From NCBI GenBank assembly GCA_964521405.1, contig CAZFRR010000068.1, forward strand, positions 1 to 31,582: 31,582 bases of DNA, in the 5' to 3' direction. Position numbers and translations under genes: made by a program. The notes beneath the pieces are model-generated. The model saw nothing but the letters and a program-made list of their open reading frames with translations. It was not told the origin of the DNA and made no database searches. The DNA comes from SG8-41 sp964521405. GTDB taxonomy: Bacteria; Pseudomonadota; Gammaproteobacteria; Burkholderiales; SG8-41. Shown one piece after another: positions 15,341-23,175 of the stretch (its first letter is position 1; every line of letters begins with the position of its first letter).

Positions 15341-16039
15341 TTACGGAAGGTCGAACAGCAGCACTTCGGCTTCCCGCGCGTCCTTCAGTTCGATCGAGGA
15401 CTCGTTCTCGATCCTGGCACCATCGCCGCCCTTCAGCGGCGTGCCGTTGACTTTCACAGTTCCGCGCGCGACGTGCAGGTAGGCGCGGCGCCCTGCTGCG
15501 AGCCGGTGCGTGACGGCGTCCTTGCCATCGAGCATCGCGGCATAGACCGTCGCGTCCTGGTGAATCGTGACCGAGCCTTCATGCCCATCCGGGGAAGCGA
15601 TCAGCCGCAGCTGGCCCTTCTTTTCGGCCGCGCCGAATTGTTTCTCCTCGTAGCCCGGCCGCACGCCGGTAATTCTCGGTTCGATCCAGATCTGAAGAAA
15701 ATGCACGCGCTCCCCGCGCGACGGGTTGAACTCGCTGTGGCGCACACCGGTGCCCGCGCTCATGCGCTGCACGTTGCCGGGCCGGATGATCGAGCCGTTG
15801 CCCATGCTGTCCTTGTGCTCGAGCGCGCCCTCCAGCACGTAGGTGATGATTTCCATGTCGCGATGGCCGTGCGTGCCGAAGCCCTTCCCCGGCTCAACCG
15901 TGTCGTCGTTGATCACCCGCAGCGGGCCGAAACCCATGTGGCGCGGATCCTGGTAATCGGCGAACGAGAAGGTGTGATGCGTGTCGAGCCAGCCATGGTT
16001 GGCATGGCCGCGCTCTTCCGCTTTCCTGACCGTCAGCAT
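15341..16039 (-). CDS. Pirin-family protein (YhhW-like)
   Basis: This is a 232-residue bicupin of the pirin family; some members are quercetin 2,3-dioxygenases with Fe or another metal in the N-terminal cupin. Metal-site residues are visible in GFGTHGHRDMEIITYVLEG (His, His) and MSAGTGVRHSEFN with a later Glu/His. The opening KAEERGHANHGWLDTHHTFSFADY is diagnostic of YhhW-type pirins. AAGGAGA precedes ATG 16039; longer frames add residues without a site. It sits 10 bases after the stop of a second pirin gene, so both form one transcript. Confidence 0.93.
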   Translation of the reverse strand: MLTVRKAEERGHANHGWLDTHHTFSFADYQDPRHMGFGPLRVINDDTVEPGKGFGTHGHRDMEIITYVLEGALEHKDSMGNGSIIRPGNVQRMSAGTGVRHSEFNPSRGERVHFLQIWIEPRITGVRPGYEEKQFGAAEKKGQLRLIASPDGHEGSVTIHQDATVYAAMLDGKDAVTHRLAAGRRAYLHVARGTVKVNGTPLKGGDGARIENESSIELKDAREAEVLLFDLP

Positions 16040-16049
16040 GCAAGTCTCC

Positions 16050-16925
16050 TTATGTTCCGCGAGCGGCACTGGCGCGTTCCAGCCGGCCGCTCTGATAATC
16101 ACTGAATGCTTGTTGAATCTCGGCCTGCGTGTTCATGACGAACGGGCCGTAACCGACCACAGGTTCGTTGATCGGCTCGCCGTTCAGCACGAGGACGACG
16201 GCATCCTCCGTTGCCTCGAGGGTGATTTCCTTCCCCGCGCGATCCAGGATCGCCAGTTCCGCTGCCGTGGCGGTTTCTCCGCCATTGATCACCACGCCTC
16301 CCTTGAGGATGGCGAGGAGCGTCGTGTAGCCTTCCCGAAATTCCAACTCGACGCGCTGTCCCGCCTTGAGGTGCGTGTCCCACACGTTGATCGGCGTGAA
16401 GGTGCGGGCCGGCCCTTTGGCGCCGCGAAATTCCCCGGCGATGACCCGCACGCTCGCGCCTCCCTCCAGCACCACCGTGGGGATCTGTTGGCTGCGTATG
16501 TCCTGGTACGCGGGGGGCGCCATCTTGTCCTTCGCGGGCAGGTTGACCCACAACTGGGCCATTTCCATCGTACCGCCGCGCCGGGTGAACTCGCGCTCGT
16601 GCCACTCCTCGTGCACGATGCCCGAGGCCGCCGTCATCCACTGCACGTCGCCGGAGCCGATCGTGCCCTCGTTGCCGGCCGAGTCACGATGTTCCACCCC
16701 GCCTTGATAGGCGATCGTGACGGTCTCGAAGCCGCGATGGGGATGCCGGCCCACGCCGCGCGGCTCCACCGAGGGCGCGAAGGGTTCAGGCGCCGCATAG
16801 TCGAGCAGCAGGAACGGGCTGATGGCTTCGGCCTGGCCGTCGTACATGAAGAGGCTCCTCACGTGAAAGCCGTTGCCGACCCAATGGGCCGGCGGACCGC
16901 GGTGGATGCTGATGACTTTTTTCAT
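16050..16925 (-). CDS. Pirin-family protein, second paralogue
   Basis: This 291-residue bicupin is longer than its neighbour and of the PirA-like subgroup. The start MKKVISIHRGPPAHWVGNGF is the family's usual N-terminus and favours ATG 16925, although no good ribosome site is seen. The metal-binding cupin motif is GVGRHPHRGFETVTIAYQGG with WMTAASGIVHEEWH. It is first in the minus-strand cluster running through the second pirin and perhaps onward to YgiD, DedA-rhodanese and DoxX. The role may be sensing or oxidising a quinone or flavonoid-like compound; unproven. Confidence 0.92.
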   Translation of the reverse strand: MKKVISIHRGPPAHWVGNGFHVRSLFMYDGQAEAISPFLLLDYAAPEPFAPSVEPRGVGRHPHRGFETVTIAYQGGVEHRDSAGNEGTIGSGDVQWMTAASGIVHEEWHEREFTRRGGTMEMAQLWVNLPAKDKMAPPAYQDIRSQQIPTVVLEGGASVRVIAGEFRGAKGPARTFTPINVWDTHLKAGQRVELEFREGYTTLLAILKGGVVINGGETATAAELAILDRAGKEITLEATEDAVVLVLNGEPINEPVVGYGPFVMNTQAEIQQAFSDYQSGRLERASAARGT

Positions 16926-17011
16926 ATTGGGGAGGTTCCCGGCATCTTCGAACATTCGGTGAAGATGGGGGCGCGCGAGTCGCGTATCAAGCTATGCGAC
17001 TCGTGAAGGAT

Positions 17012-17074
17012 GAAGGCAGAAGGATGAAGTAAAGCCCCGCCAAGCAGAGTTCTTGGCTTCTGCCTTCTGCCTTC
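17012..17074. repeat. Inverted GAAGGCAGAAGG arms
   Basis: GAAGGCAGAAGG (17012-17023) and CCTTCTGCCTTC (17063-17074) are perfect inverted copies within a longer run of GAAGGAT/GAAGGCA 7-base words. They lie upstream of the pirin gene start. Confidence 0.7.
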
Positions 17075-17087
17075 TGATATCAGCCAG

Positions 17088-17242
17088 CCGCTGGCCGGGT
17101 CCTGTCGAAACGGCCGGCGCCTGCTCCGTTCTCCCGGGCACATTCGGGCAATTGATTTGGCCATCGCGTTGTCTTGAGACAGTACCAGTACCGGGAGAAT
17201 CGGATCAATCACCGGCCATTCCGCCACCCGGGCGCGGCTGCG
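17088..17242 (-). repeat. About 150-bp inverted-repeat element, copy A
   Basis: Reverse-complemented, this matches the two elements at 18241-18389 and 18441-18590 over essentially their whole length. Ends resemble CCGC-GGCCGGGT and its inverse. Inside, paired stretches such as GATTCTCCCG and CGGGAGAAC make most of the element a long imperfect palindrome with a central loop of about 55 bases. No coding capacity is convincing; it looks like a MITE-type element. Confidence 0.8.
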
Positions 17243-17530
17243 GTGTAGCTCTCAAAGAGTTTGTAATGGGCCCACTGGACCGCCGGCCCGGCATCACGCG
17301 TTGCGAACTCGTCAGATAAAGAAATGCCGACAGGATCATTTGCTCTGTTTGTCCGGACCTCATGCGGCTGTTCCCGCAAACGGGCCTGCGGCTAACGAGT
17401 CACAGCCGCCCCCCCTTGCCCACCCTGTTCCTCGAATCGAGGCGGACAGTTACATGGAAGTTAACGTATCCCGATCACCCGCGCGAGAAAGCCAGCACCG
17501 CGCGTACTCGCATCGGTGTGGATCGGGTGG
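17243..17530. other. Stretch without recognised gene
   Basis: No ORF here has a protein-like composition I recognise. It lies between repeat copy A and hicB and may be decayed mobile DNA. Confidence 0.4.
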
Positions 17531-17743
17531 TTATACCGCAACTTCGACGTAATCGACGCGGCTGGAAGCTTGGGGAATGGGGGCGCCATCTTCGCGGAGC
17601 CCGGCAAGGTGGAATTCGATTGCTTCGCGAAGAACTTTCTCGGTGTCCTGAACCGTAGCACCCGTCGCGATGCAACCCGGAAGATCCGGAACGTAGCCGG
17701 AGAAATTGTTTCCCGCTTTTTCAATCACGATCGCGTAGCGCAT
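17531..17743 (-). CDS. hicB: HicB-family antitoxin
   Basis: This 70-residue protein with the HicB fold begins MRYAIVIEKAGNNFSGYVPD and continues LPGCIATGATVQDTEKVLREA, the typical partial RNase H-like antitoxin sequence. It normally neutralises HicA, an mRNA-cleaving toxin. It starts 8 bases after the end of a hicA frame that has lost its start codon and has an internal stop. A 13-base inverted repeat, GTTATACCGCAAC/GTTGCGGTATAAC, brackets the pair, at 17530-17542 over the hicB stop and at 17989-18001 beyond hicA. This suggests an inserted module. It lacks the C-terminal DNA-binding extension of longer HicB proteins. Confidence 0.85.
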   Translation of the reverse strand: MRYAIVIEKAGNNFSGYVPDLPGCIATGATVQDTEKVLREAIEFHLAGLREDGAPIPQASSRVDYVEVAV

Positions 17744-17750
17744 ATCGACC

Positions 17751-17939
17751 TCACTTCTTAAGCCCGGACTGCTTGAGGATACTATTGAGCGTCCCGGGTG
17801 CCAAATCATCGCTCGGTTTCCCGGCTACCGTAACCCGACCAGGCTTCACAGGATGCTTGAATTGCCTGTGACTTCAGCGAGTTGCGACCAAATACCAACC
17901 GTCGTCGTGAATCAGTCGCAGTACCTCGCTGACTTTTAT
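17751..17939 (-). pseudogene. hicA: Inactivated HicA toxin gene
   Basis: The frame reads KVSEVLRLIHDDGWYLVATR-stop-SHRQFKHPVKPGRVTVAG and ends NSILKQSGLKK, a full-length HicA of 62 codons. The TGA at 17876-17874 stands where HicA has Gly (TRGSHRQF), a single-base change from GGA. The expected ATG is ATA (17939-17937). The catalytic His after the stop is kept. Two independent lesions mean the toxin is almost surely dead. A hairpin after the TGA does not fit SECIS rules. Confidence 0.85.
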
Positions 17940-17996
17940 TGAGACAGCATATCAGCACAGATCAATGCGGACAAAATGCGCTGATTTCGTTGCGGT

Positions 17997-18056
17997 ATAA
18001 CGTGAATTGGGTGACAAATTGGGTGACTTATTAGATGACAATTCAGGTGACAAATT
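17997..18056. repeat. 12-base tandem repeat (about five units)
   Basis: Units close to GGGTGACAAATT repeat in exact 12-base register from 18009 to 18056, with a weaker unit before. A 12-base period keeps any frame, so long ORFs through it are not evidence of coding. Confidence 0.75.
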
Positions 18057-18240
18057 AGTCGTCATCCTCCTCTCCAATCCCCTTGTCATCCCCGAACCCC
18101 TCCAATACGTTACGCCGGAGGGAGCTACGCCGCAATCTCGCGAGCCGAACGCTGACGGCTGTCGACCGAAATAGGCAGGGCGGGCGGCGGGGGCGGTCAA
18201 GTGGGCCCTTTTCCAAGACTCTTGGAGAGCCGCGCACCAG

Positions 18241-18389
18241 CCGCGGCCGGGTGGCGGAATGGCCGGTGACTGATCCGATTCTCCGGGACTGGTACAGATT
18301 CAAGATAACGCGACGGCCAAGTGATAGCCCGAAAGCGTCAGGAGAAGCGGAGCAGGCGCCGGCCGTTCCGACAGGACCCGGCCAGCAGC
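18241..18389 (+). repeat. About 150-bp inverted-repeat element, copy B
   Basis: This is a direct-orientation copy of the element. It begins CCGCGGCCGGGTGGCGGAAT and ends near GACCCGGCCAGCAGCTG. It is more diverged in the centre than A and C are from each other. Confidence 0.8.
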
Positions 18390-18401
18390 TGAGAGTCCTG
18401 G

Positions 18402-18421
18402 ATTCCCGCCTGCGCGGGAAT
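18402..18421. repeat. REP-like palindrome ATTCCCGC/GCGGGAAT
   Basis: An 8-bp perfect palindrome with a 4-base loop, in the widespread context GGATTCC...GGAATGACG, lies between copies B and C. Related palindromes are at 24489-24506 and 24837-24856. Confidence 0.75.
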
Positions 18422-18440
18422 GACGCTTCCGATACCACAC

Positions 18441-18590
18441 CCGCGGCCGGGTGGCGGAATGGCCGGTGGCTGATCCGATTCTCCCGGTACTGGTACTGAC
18501 TCAAGACAACGCGACGGCCAAGTCAATTGCCAGATTGCGCTCGGGAGAACGGAGCAGACGCCGGCCGTTCCGACAGGACCCGGCCAGCGG
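18441..18590 (+). repeat. About 150-bp inverted-repeat element, copy C
   Basis: This copy is nearly identical to copy A in inverse orientation. It ends 14 bases before the stop codon of the RND gene at 18604. Arms of about 46 bp pair imperfectly around a 55-base centre. Confidence 0.8.
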
Positions 18591-18603
18591 GGACGGGAAG
18601 TGA

Positions 18604-21600
18604 CTATGCTCTATCGGCGGGTGTATGCGCCACGCTGCCGCCGCCCAGGGCGCCCTCGGGCAACTCGCGCTCGCCGACGATGTAGGTATAGGCGACCGGG
18701 ATGATGAAGAGAGTGAAGAGCGTGCCGAGGGTCATGCCGCCGACGATCACCCAGCCGATCGCCGAGCGCGACTCGGAGCCCGCCCCCGTCATCACGGCGA
18801 GCGGCACGGCGCCCAGCACCGTCGCGGCGCTGGTCATGAGGATCGGGCGCAGCCGCAGGCACGAAGCCTCGATCAACGCCTCGATCTTCGCCATGCCGCG
18901 GTCGCGCAGCTGGTTGGTGAACTCCACGATCAGGATCCCGTTCTTGGTGATGAGCCCGATCAGCATCACCAGCCCGATCTGGCTGTAGACGTTCAGCGTC
19001 ACGTCCGCGAGCTTCATCGCAGCGAGTGCGCCGGTGATCGCGAGCGGCACCGTCAGCATGATGACGAGCGGCCCCCGGAAACTCTCGAACTGGGCGGACA
19101 GCACCAGGTAGATGAAGGCGAGCGCGAGGAAGAACACGAAGTAGAGCTGCTGCCCCGACTCGCGAAACTCGCGCGACTGGCCGTCGAACGTGGTCTGGTA
19201 CTCCGCGCTCAGCACCTCCTTCGCCGTCGTCTCCATGAAGCCGAGCGCTTCCGACAGCGTGTAGCCGGGCGTGACGTTAGCGGAGATGATCGCCGCGCGC
19301 AGGCGGTTGAAGTGGTTCAGCTCCTTCGGCGCGACGGTCTCGGTGACCGTCACGAGGTTGGCGAGCTGGACCAGCTGGCCGCTCGCGCTGCGCACGTAGA
19401 TCGACGTGAGATCGTCCGGCTGGCGGCGGTCCTTGTCCTCGAGCTTGACGATGACGTCGTACTGCTTGCCCTCGCGCTTGAAGCGCGTGACCTGGCGCCC
19501 GCCGAGGAGCGTCTCGAGCGTGCGGCCGATCGCCTCCACCTGCACGCCCAACGCCGACGCCTTTTCGCGATCGATGAACACCGACAATTGCGGCTTGTTG
19601 AGCTTCAAGTCGGAATCCACGTTGGCGAGCCCGGGGAAAGCCCGCGCTTTGGCCATCAACTCGTTCACCCTGCTGTCGAGCTGATCGTAGGAAGTGCCCT
19701 GGACCACGAATTGCACCGGCGGATTGCGGAAACTCTGCCCCAGCGACGGCGGGTTGATCGGGAAAGCCAGCACGCCGGGCATCGTCGCGAACATCTTCGG
19801 CGCGAGCGAGCTGGTGATCTCGAGGGTGCTGCGGGAGCGGCTGCCCCAGTCCTTCAACCGCACGAAGGAAATTCCGAAATTGACCGGGTTCGGCCGGTCG
19901 AGCCCGGGCGCGACCACCACGAAGTAATTGACGATTTCCGGCACCTCCCGGTACATGTCCTCCCAGATCTTCGCGTAACCGTCGGTGTACTCCATGGTCG
20001 AGCCTTCCGGGGCGACCATGATGCCGAGGAAAAACCCGCGGTCCTCCAGTGGCGAGAGCTCCGATTTCAACGTGGCGAACAGGGCGATGCCGGTCACGGA
20101 CACCAGGGCGAAAACGCCCGCCACGGCCAGTCGGCGGTTGAGGCAGGCCGTCAAAGCCCTGCGGTAGCCGGACGCGAGTCCCTTGAAGAACCCCTCCAGC
20201 ATGCTGTAGGCCCGGCCGTGAGTTGGCTGATGGCGCAGCAGCTTCGAGCACATCATGGGCGTCAGCGTCAGCGCGACGAAACCCGACACCAGGACGGCGG
20301 CGGCGACGGTCAGCGCGAATTCCATGAACAGCCGCCCGGTGCTGCCGGTGGAAAACGCGAGCGGCGCGAACACCGCGGCCAGCGTGATCGTCATGGCGAC
20401 CACCGCGAAGGCGATCTCGCGGCTGCCCTTGAAGGCGGCCTCGCGCGGGGGCATGCCCTCCTCGATGTGGCGGTGGATGTTCTCCAGCACCACGATCGCG
20501 TCGTCCACCACCAGCCCGATCGCGAGCACGATGCCGAGCAGCGTCAGCACGTTGATGGTGAAGCCCATGATCCAGATGAGGAAGCAGGCGCCGATCAGCG
20601 AGACCGGGATGGTGACGAAGGGGATCAACGTCGCGCGCAGCGAGCGCAGGAAGAAAAATATCACCAGCACCACCAGCAGCAGGGCCTCCAGCATCACCTC
20701 GTAGACAGCCTCGATCGATTTCTCGATGAACACCGAGGTGTCGAAGGCCACGTCGAGATCCATGCCCGGGGGCAGCGCCGCCCGGATCTTCGGAATCTCG
20801 GCTTTCACCGCCCTCGCGACCGACAGCGTATTGGCGGTGGACTGCTTGACGATGCCCATGCCCACCGCCGGCCTGCCGTTGACGCGCACGGTGTTGCGCT
20901 CGTCCTGCGGGCCCAACTCGGCGCGGCCCACGTCGCGCAGGCGCACCGGGTAATTGTTGACTTCGCGGATGATCAAGCGGTTGAACTGCTCCGGCGTGCG
21001 GAGATCGGACTCCGAGAGCACCGTGAACTCGCGCTGCCGGCTTTCAATGCGCCCGGCCGGCACCTCGATGTTCTGCCGTCGCAGCGCGTCCTCCACGTCC
21101 TGCGGCGTGAGGCCGTAGGCGGCGATCCGCTCGCGATCGAGCCAGATGCGCATCGCGTAACGCCGCTCGCCGCCGATGATGACCGAGGACACGCCGGAGA
21201 GGGTCTTCAGGCGGTCCACGACGTAGCGGTCGGCGTAATCCGAGATCTCCAGCGCGCCGTGGCGGTCCGAATTGAGCCGCAGCCAGATGATGGCCTGCGC
21301 GTCGGCCTCCACCTTGGCGATGATCGGCTCGTCCACCGCGTCCGGCAGCTGCCCGCGCACGCGCGAGACGCGGTCGCGCACGTCGTTCGCCGCCGCGTCG
21401 GTGTCTCGCCCCGTCACGAACTCGACGGTGATCTGCGAGACCTCCTCGCGGCTCACCGACTTGATGCTCTTCACCCCCTCGATGCCGGAAATGCTGTCCT
21501 CGAGCGGCTGGGTGACCTGGGACTCGATCACCTGCGGGCTCGCGCCCTTGTAGACGGTGCGCACCGACACCACCGGCGTATCGATCTTGGGGTACTCGCG

Positions 21601-21702
21601 CACCGTCAGGCGCAGAAACGAGATGACGCCGATCAGGATGATGGCGAGGCTCATCACCGTCGCCAGCACGGGGCGCTTGATGGACAGTTCAGGCAGAAAC
21701 AT
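18604..21702 (-). CDS. RND efflux permease, HAE1 family (complete)
   Basis: This 1032-residue inner-membrane proton-driven exporter is full length for the family. The start MFLPELSIKRPVLATVMSLAI gives the first helix. LTVREYPKIDTPVVSV leads into the porter domain. The fourth helix has GLVVDDAIVVLENIHRHIEEG with the paired Asp residues of the proton pathway. The 10th-11th helix region has IGLVMLIGLITKNGILIVEF with the key Lys, then RLRPILMTSAATVLGAVPLA. The subgroup resembles MdtB/MuxB or general 'efflux RND permease' proteins rather than the AcrB-like one at 1-1731. The adaptor gene follows upstream on the same strand; no outer-membrane factor is adjacent. Confidence 0.97.
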   Translation of the reverse strand: MFLPELSIKRPVLATVMSLAIILIGVISFLRLTVREYPKIDTPVVSVRTVYKGASPQVIESQVTQPLEDSISGIEGVKSIKSVSREEVSQITVEFVTGRDTDAAANDVRDRVSRVRGQLPDAVDEPIIAKVEADAQAIIWLRLNSDRHGALEISDYADRYVVDRLKTLSGVSSVIIGGERRYAMRIWLDRERIAAYGLTPQDVEDALRRQNIEVPAGRIESRQREFTVLSESDLRTPEQFNRLIIREVNNYPVRLRDVGRAELGPQDERNTVRVNGRPAVGMGIVKQSTANTLSVARAVKAEIPKIRAALPPGMDLDVAFDTSVFIEKSIEAVYEVMLEALLLVVLVIFFFLRSLRATLIPFVTIPVSLIGACFLIWIMGFTINVLTLLGIVLAIGLVVDDAIVVLENIHRHIEEGMPPREAAFKGSREIAFAVVAMTITLAAVFAPLAFSTGSTGRLFMEFALTVAAAVLVSGFVALTLTPMMCSKLLRHQPTHGRAYSMLEGFFKGLASGYRRALTACLNRRLAVAGVFALVSVTGIALFATLKSELSPLEDRGFFLGIMVAPEGSTMEYTDGYAKIWEDMYREVPEIVNYFVVVAPGLDRPNPVNFGISFVRLKDWGSRSRSTLEITSSLAPKMFATMPGVLAFPINPPSLGQSFRNPPVQFVVQGTSYDQLDSRVNELMAKARAFPGLANVDSDLKLNKPQLSVFIDREKASALGVQVEAIGRTLETLLGGRQVTRFKREGKQYDVIVKLEDKDRRQPDDLTSIYVRSASGQLVQLANLVTVTETVAPKELNHFNRLRAAIISANVTPGYTLSEALGFMETTAKEVLSAEYQTTFDGQSREFRESGQQLYFVFFLALAFIYLVLSAQFESFRGPLVIMLTVPLAITGALAAMKLADVTLNVYSQIGLVMLIGLITKNGILIVEFTNQLRDRGMAKIEALIEASCLRLRPILMTSAATVLGAVPLAVMTGAGSESRSAIGWVIVGGMTLGTLFTLFIIPVAYTYIVGERELPEGALGGGSVAHTPADRA

Positions 21703-21745
21703 TTAACCGCCAAGACAGAAAACGAATAAATTCAAAACCCGATCT

Positions 21746-21901
21746 AACCGCCAAGACGCCAAGGCGCCATGAAGAACAAAAATAGAAGTTAAAAGCCCCG
21801 ATAGCCATTCGGGTAGCCTCTCTCAACCTGACGATGTACTGCTCCTCTGGAAGTTCGATCTTTGTGTGGTGAGCGCTTGGCGCCTTGGCGTCATGGCGGT
21901 T
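21746..21901. repeat. Inverted arms of CGCCAAG words
   Basis: Arms at 21746-21774 and 21873-21901 pair over their first 24 bases with one mismatch, using 9-base words around CGCCAAGAC. Related half-words lie outside them at 21705-21715 and about 21929-21940. They sit between the RND gene and its adaptor on the same strand. Confidence 0.85.
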
Positions 21902-21947
21902 CAAATGCTGTCTTGCCTTTCCCGGCGAACTTGGCGGTTCAATTGTG

Positions 21948-23048
21948 CTATTTGTCTTTCGTGGCGGTTTGCGGTTGTGGCTTGTCGGCGAGCACAGTCA
22001 CGGCGGTTCCATCGCGGAGGCGCTGCTGGCCGTCGAGGATGATCGTGTCGCCGGCCGACAACCCCTGCCGGACCTCGACCTCGCCCGGCCGGCGCAAGCC
22101 GGTCTCGATTTTCGCCGTCACCGCTTTCCCGTCGACGAGGCGATAGACGAAGCGGTCCTTGCCCTGCTGCACCAGCGCCTGCTCGGGCACGATCAGCGCG
22201 CTCGCGCGCGTCTCCAGCACCAGCGCCACGCGCGCGAACATGCCGGGCTTCAGCCGCACGCCGGGATTGGGCACGCGCGCGCGCAGGAGAACCGTGCGCG
22301 ACTGCTCGTCCACCGCCGGTTCGATGGCGTAGATCTCGCCGTGAAACGTCTCGGCTCCGAAGGCGTCCACCCGCACCAGCACTTCCTGCTTCGCCCGGAT
22401 CCTGCCGAGATAGAGTTCCGGCAGCCGGAAGTCGAGCTTCAACGTGCCGATCCCTTCCAGCCGCGCAACGTCCTGCCCCGCCTTGACGTACGCGCCCGGG
22501 CTCACCTGGCGCAAACCCGCCACGCCCTCGAAGGGGGCGATCACGGTGGATTTTTCGAGGCGCGCCTTCACCTCGGCCTGCCGGGCGGCGGACTGGTTCA
22601 GGGCTTCGCGCGCGTCGTCGAGCGCCTGCGCGCTGATGAATTTCTTCTCGTGCAGCTCCTCGGCGCGCTTCATCCGGCTGCGGTTCAGCGTCAGCTCGGA
22701 GTTGATCGCCGCGAACTGCGCCTCGATCTCGGCGACATCGAGCGAGATCAACTTCTCGCCCTTGCGCACTACCTGGCCTTCCGTGAAATGGATGGTGGCG
22801 ATGCGCCCGTCGCGCTCGGGCCGGATCATCACCGATTCGTTGGCGAGCAGGCTGCCGACCGCGGCTGCCTCTTCGCTGATGGCACCGGTCCTGACCGTGC
22901 CGACCTTGACCGGCACCCCCTTCGCCGCGCCCTTGGCGGGCGCCGCGGCATCCTTGGGCGCAATGGAGGAAGTAGTCGAATGCTTCCAGTAGTAACCAAT
23001 GCCGCCGAGAACCGCGATCGCGGCCAGCAAGATGAGCAGGCGCTTCAT
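21948..23048 (-). CDS. RND periplasmic adaptor (membrane fusion protein)
   Basis: This 366-residue periplasmic adaptor bridges the RND permease and an outer-membrane channel. MKRLLILLAAIAVLGGIGYYW is an uncleaved anchor or signal. VKVGTVRTGAISEEAAAVGSL opens the beta-barrel, an alpha-hairpin region and lipoyl-like half-motifs follow (IHFTEGQVVRKGEKLISLD and VIAPFEGVAGLRQVSPGAYV), then a C-terminal barrel. The bases before ATG 23048 are repeats of ATGATGA words, so there is no Shine-Dalgarno match. It is the first gene of a two-gene unit with the permease, with a repeat-filled gap of 245 bases between. Confidence 0.95.
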   Translation of the reverse strand: MKRLLILLAAIAVLGGIGYYWKHSTTSSIAPKDAAAPAKGAAKGVPVKVGTVRTGAISEEAAAVGSLLANESVMIRPERDGRIATIHFTEGQVVRKGEKLISLDVAEIEAQFAAINSELTLNRSRMKRAEELHEKKFISAQALDDAREALNQSAARQAEVKARLEKSTVIAPFEGVAGLRQVSPGAYVKAGQDVARLEGIGTLKLDFRLPELYLGRIRAKQEVLVRVDAFGAETFHGEIYAIEPAVDEQSRTVLLRARVPNPGVRLKPGMFARVALVLETRASALIVPEQALVQQGKDRFVYRLVDGKAVTAKIETGLRRPGEVEVRQGLSAGDTIILDGQQRLRDGTAVTVLADKPQPQTATKDK

Positions 23049-23144
23049 GATGAACGAATGATGAATGATGAATGATGAATGATGACCCAGAAATCTGACC
23101 CCGGCAAACGCATATTCATCATTCTGCATTCCGCATTCATCATT
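23049..23144. repeat. GATGAAT heptamer array with inverted partner
   Basis: At 23054-23084 the word AATGATG repeats in 7-base register right up to the adaptor start. At 23113-23144 an inverted, degenerate array (ATTCATCATT) faces it. Confidence 0.75.
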
Positions 23145-23145
23145 A

Positions 23146-23175
23146 AGTAAAACTGCACCCTAGTGCAGTTTTACT
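23146..23175. terminator. 13-bp perfect hairpin containing the NDH stop codon
   Basis: AGTAAAACTGCAC and GTGCAGTTTTACT pair perfectly around CCTA. The TAG stop (23162-23160) is in the loop, so the last four codons of the gene form one arm. Confidence 0.65.

Noticed and set aside
17874..17876. TGA in hicA as a third selenocysteine codon
   Set aside because: Relatives have Gly here, the start codon is also lost, and the nearest hairpin has its loop only about 10 bases after TGA with no G in the first two loop bases.
17952..18200. Small ORF with SPNLS-type repeats upstream of hicA
   Set aside because: It is produced by the 12-base tandem repeat, with no start signal or family resemblance.
18625..21729. 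Open frame of 1034 codons antisense to the RND permease
   Set aside because: It mirrors the RND gene in a GC-rich genome where antisense frames stay open through codon bias. The translation is rich in Arg, His and Asp and has no family features.
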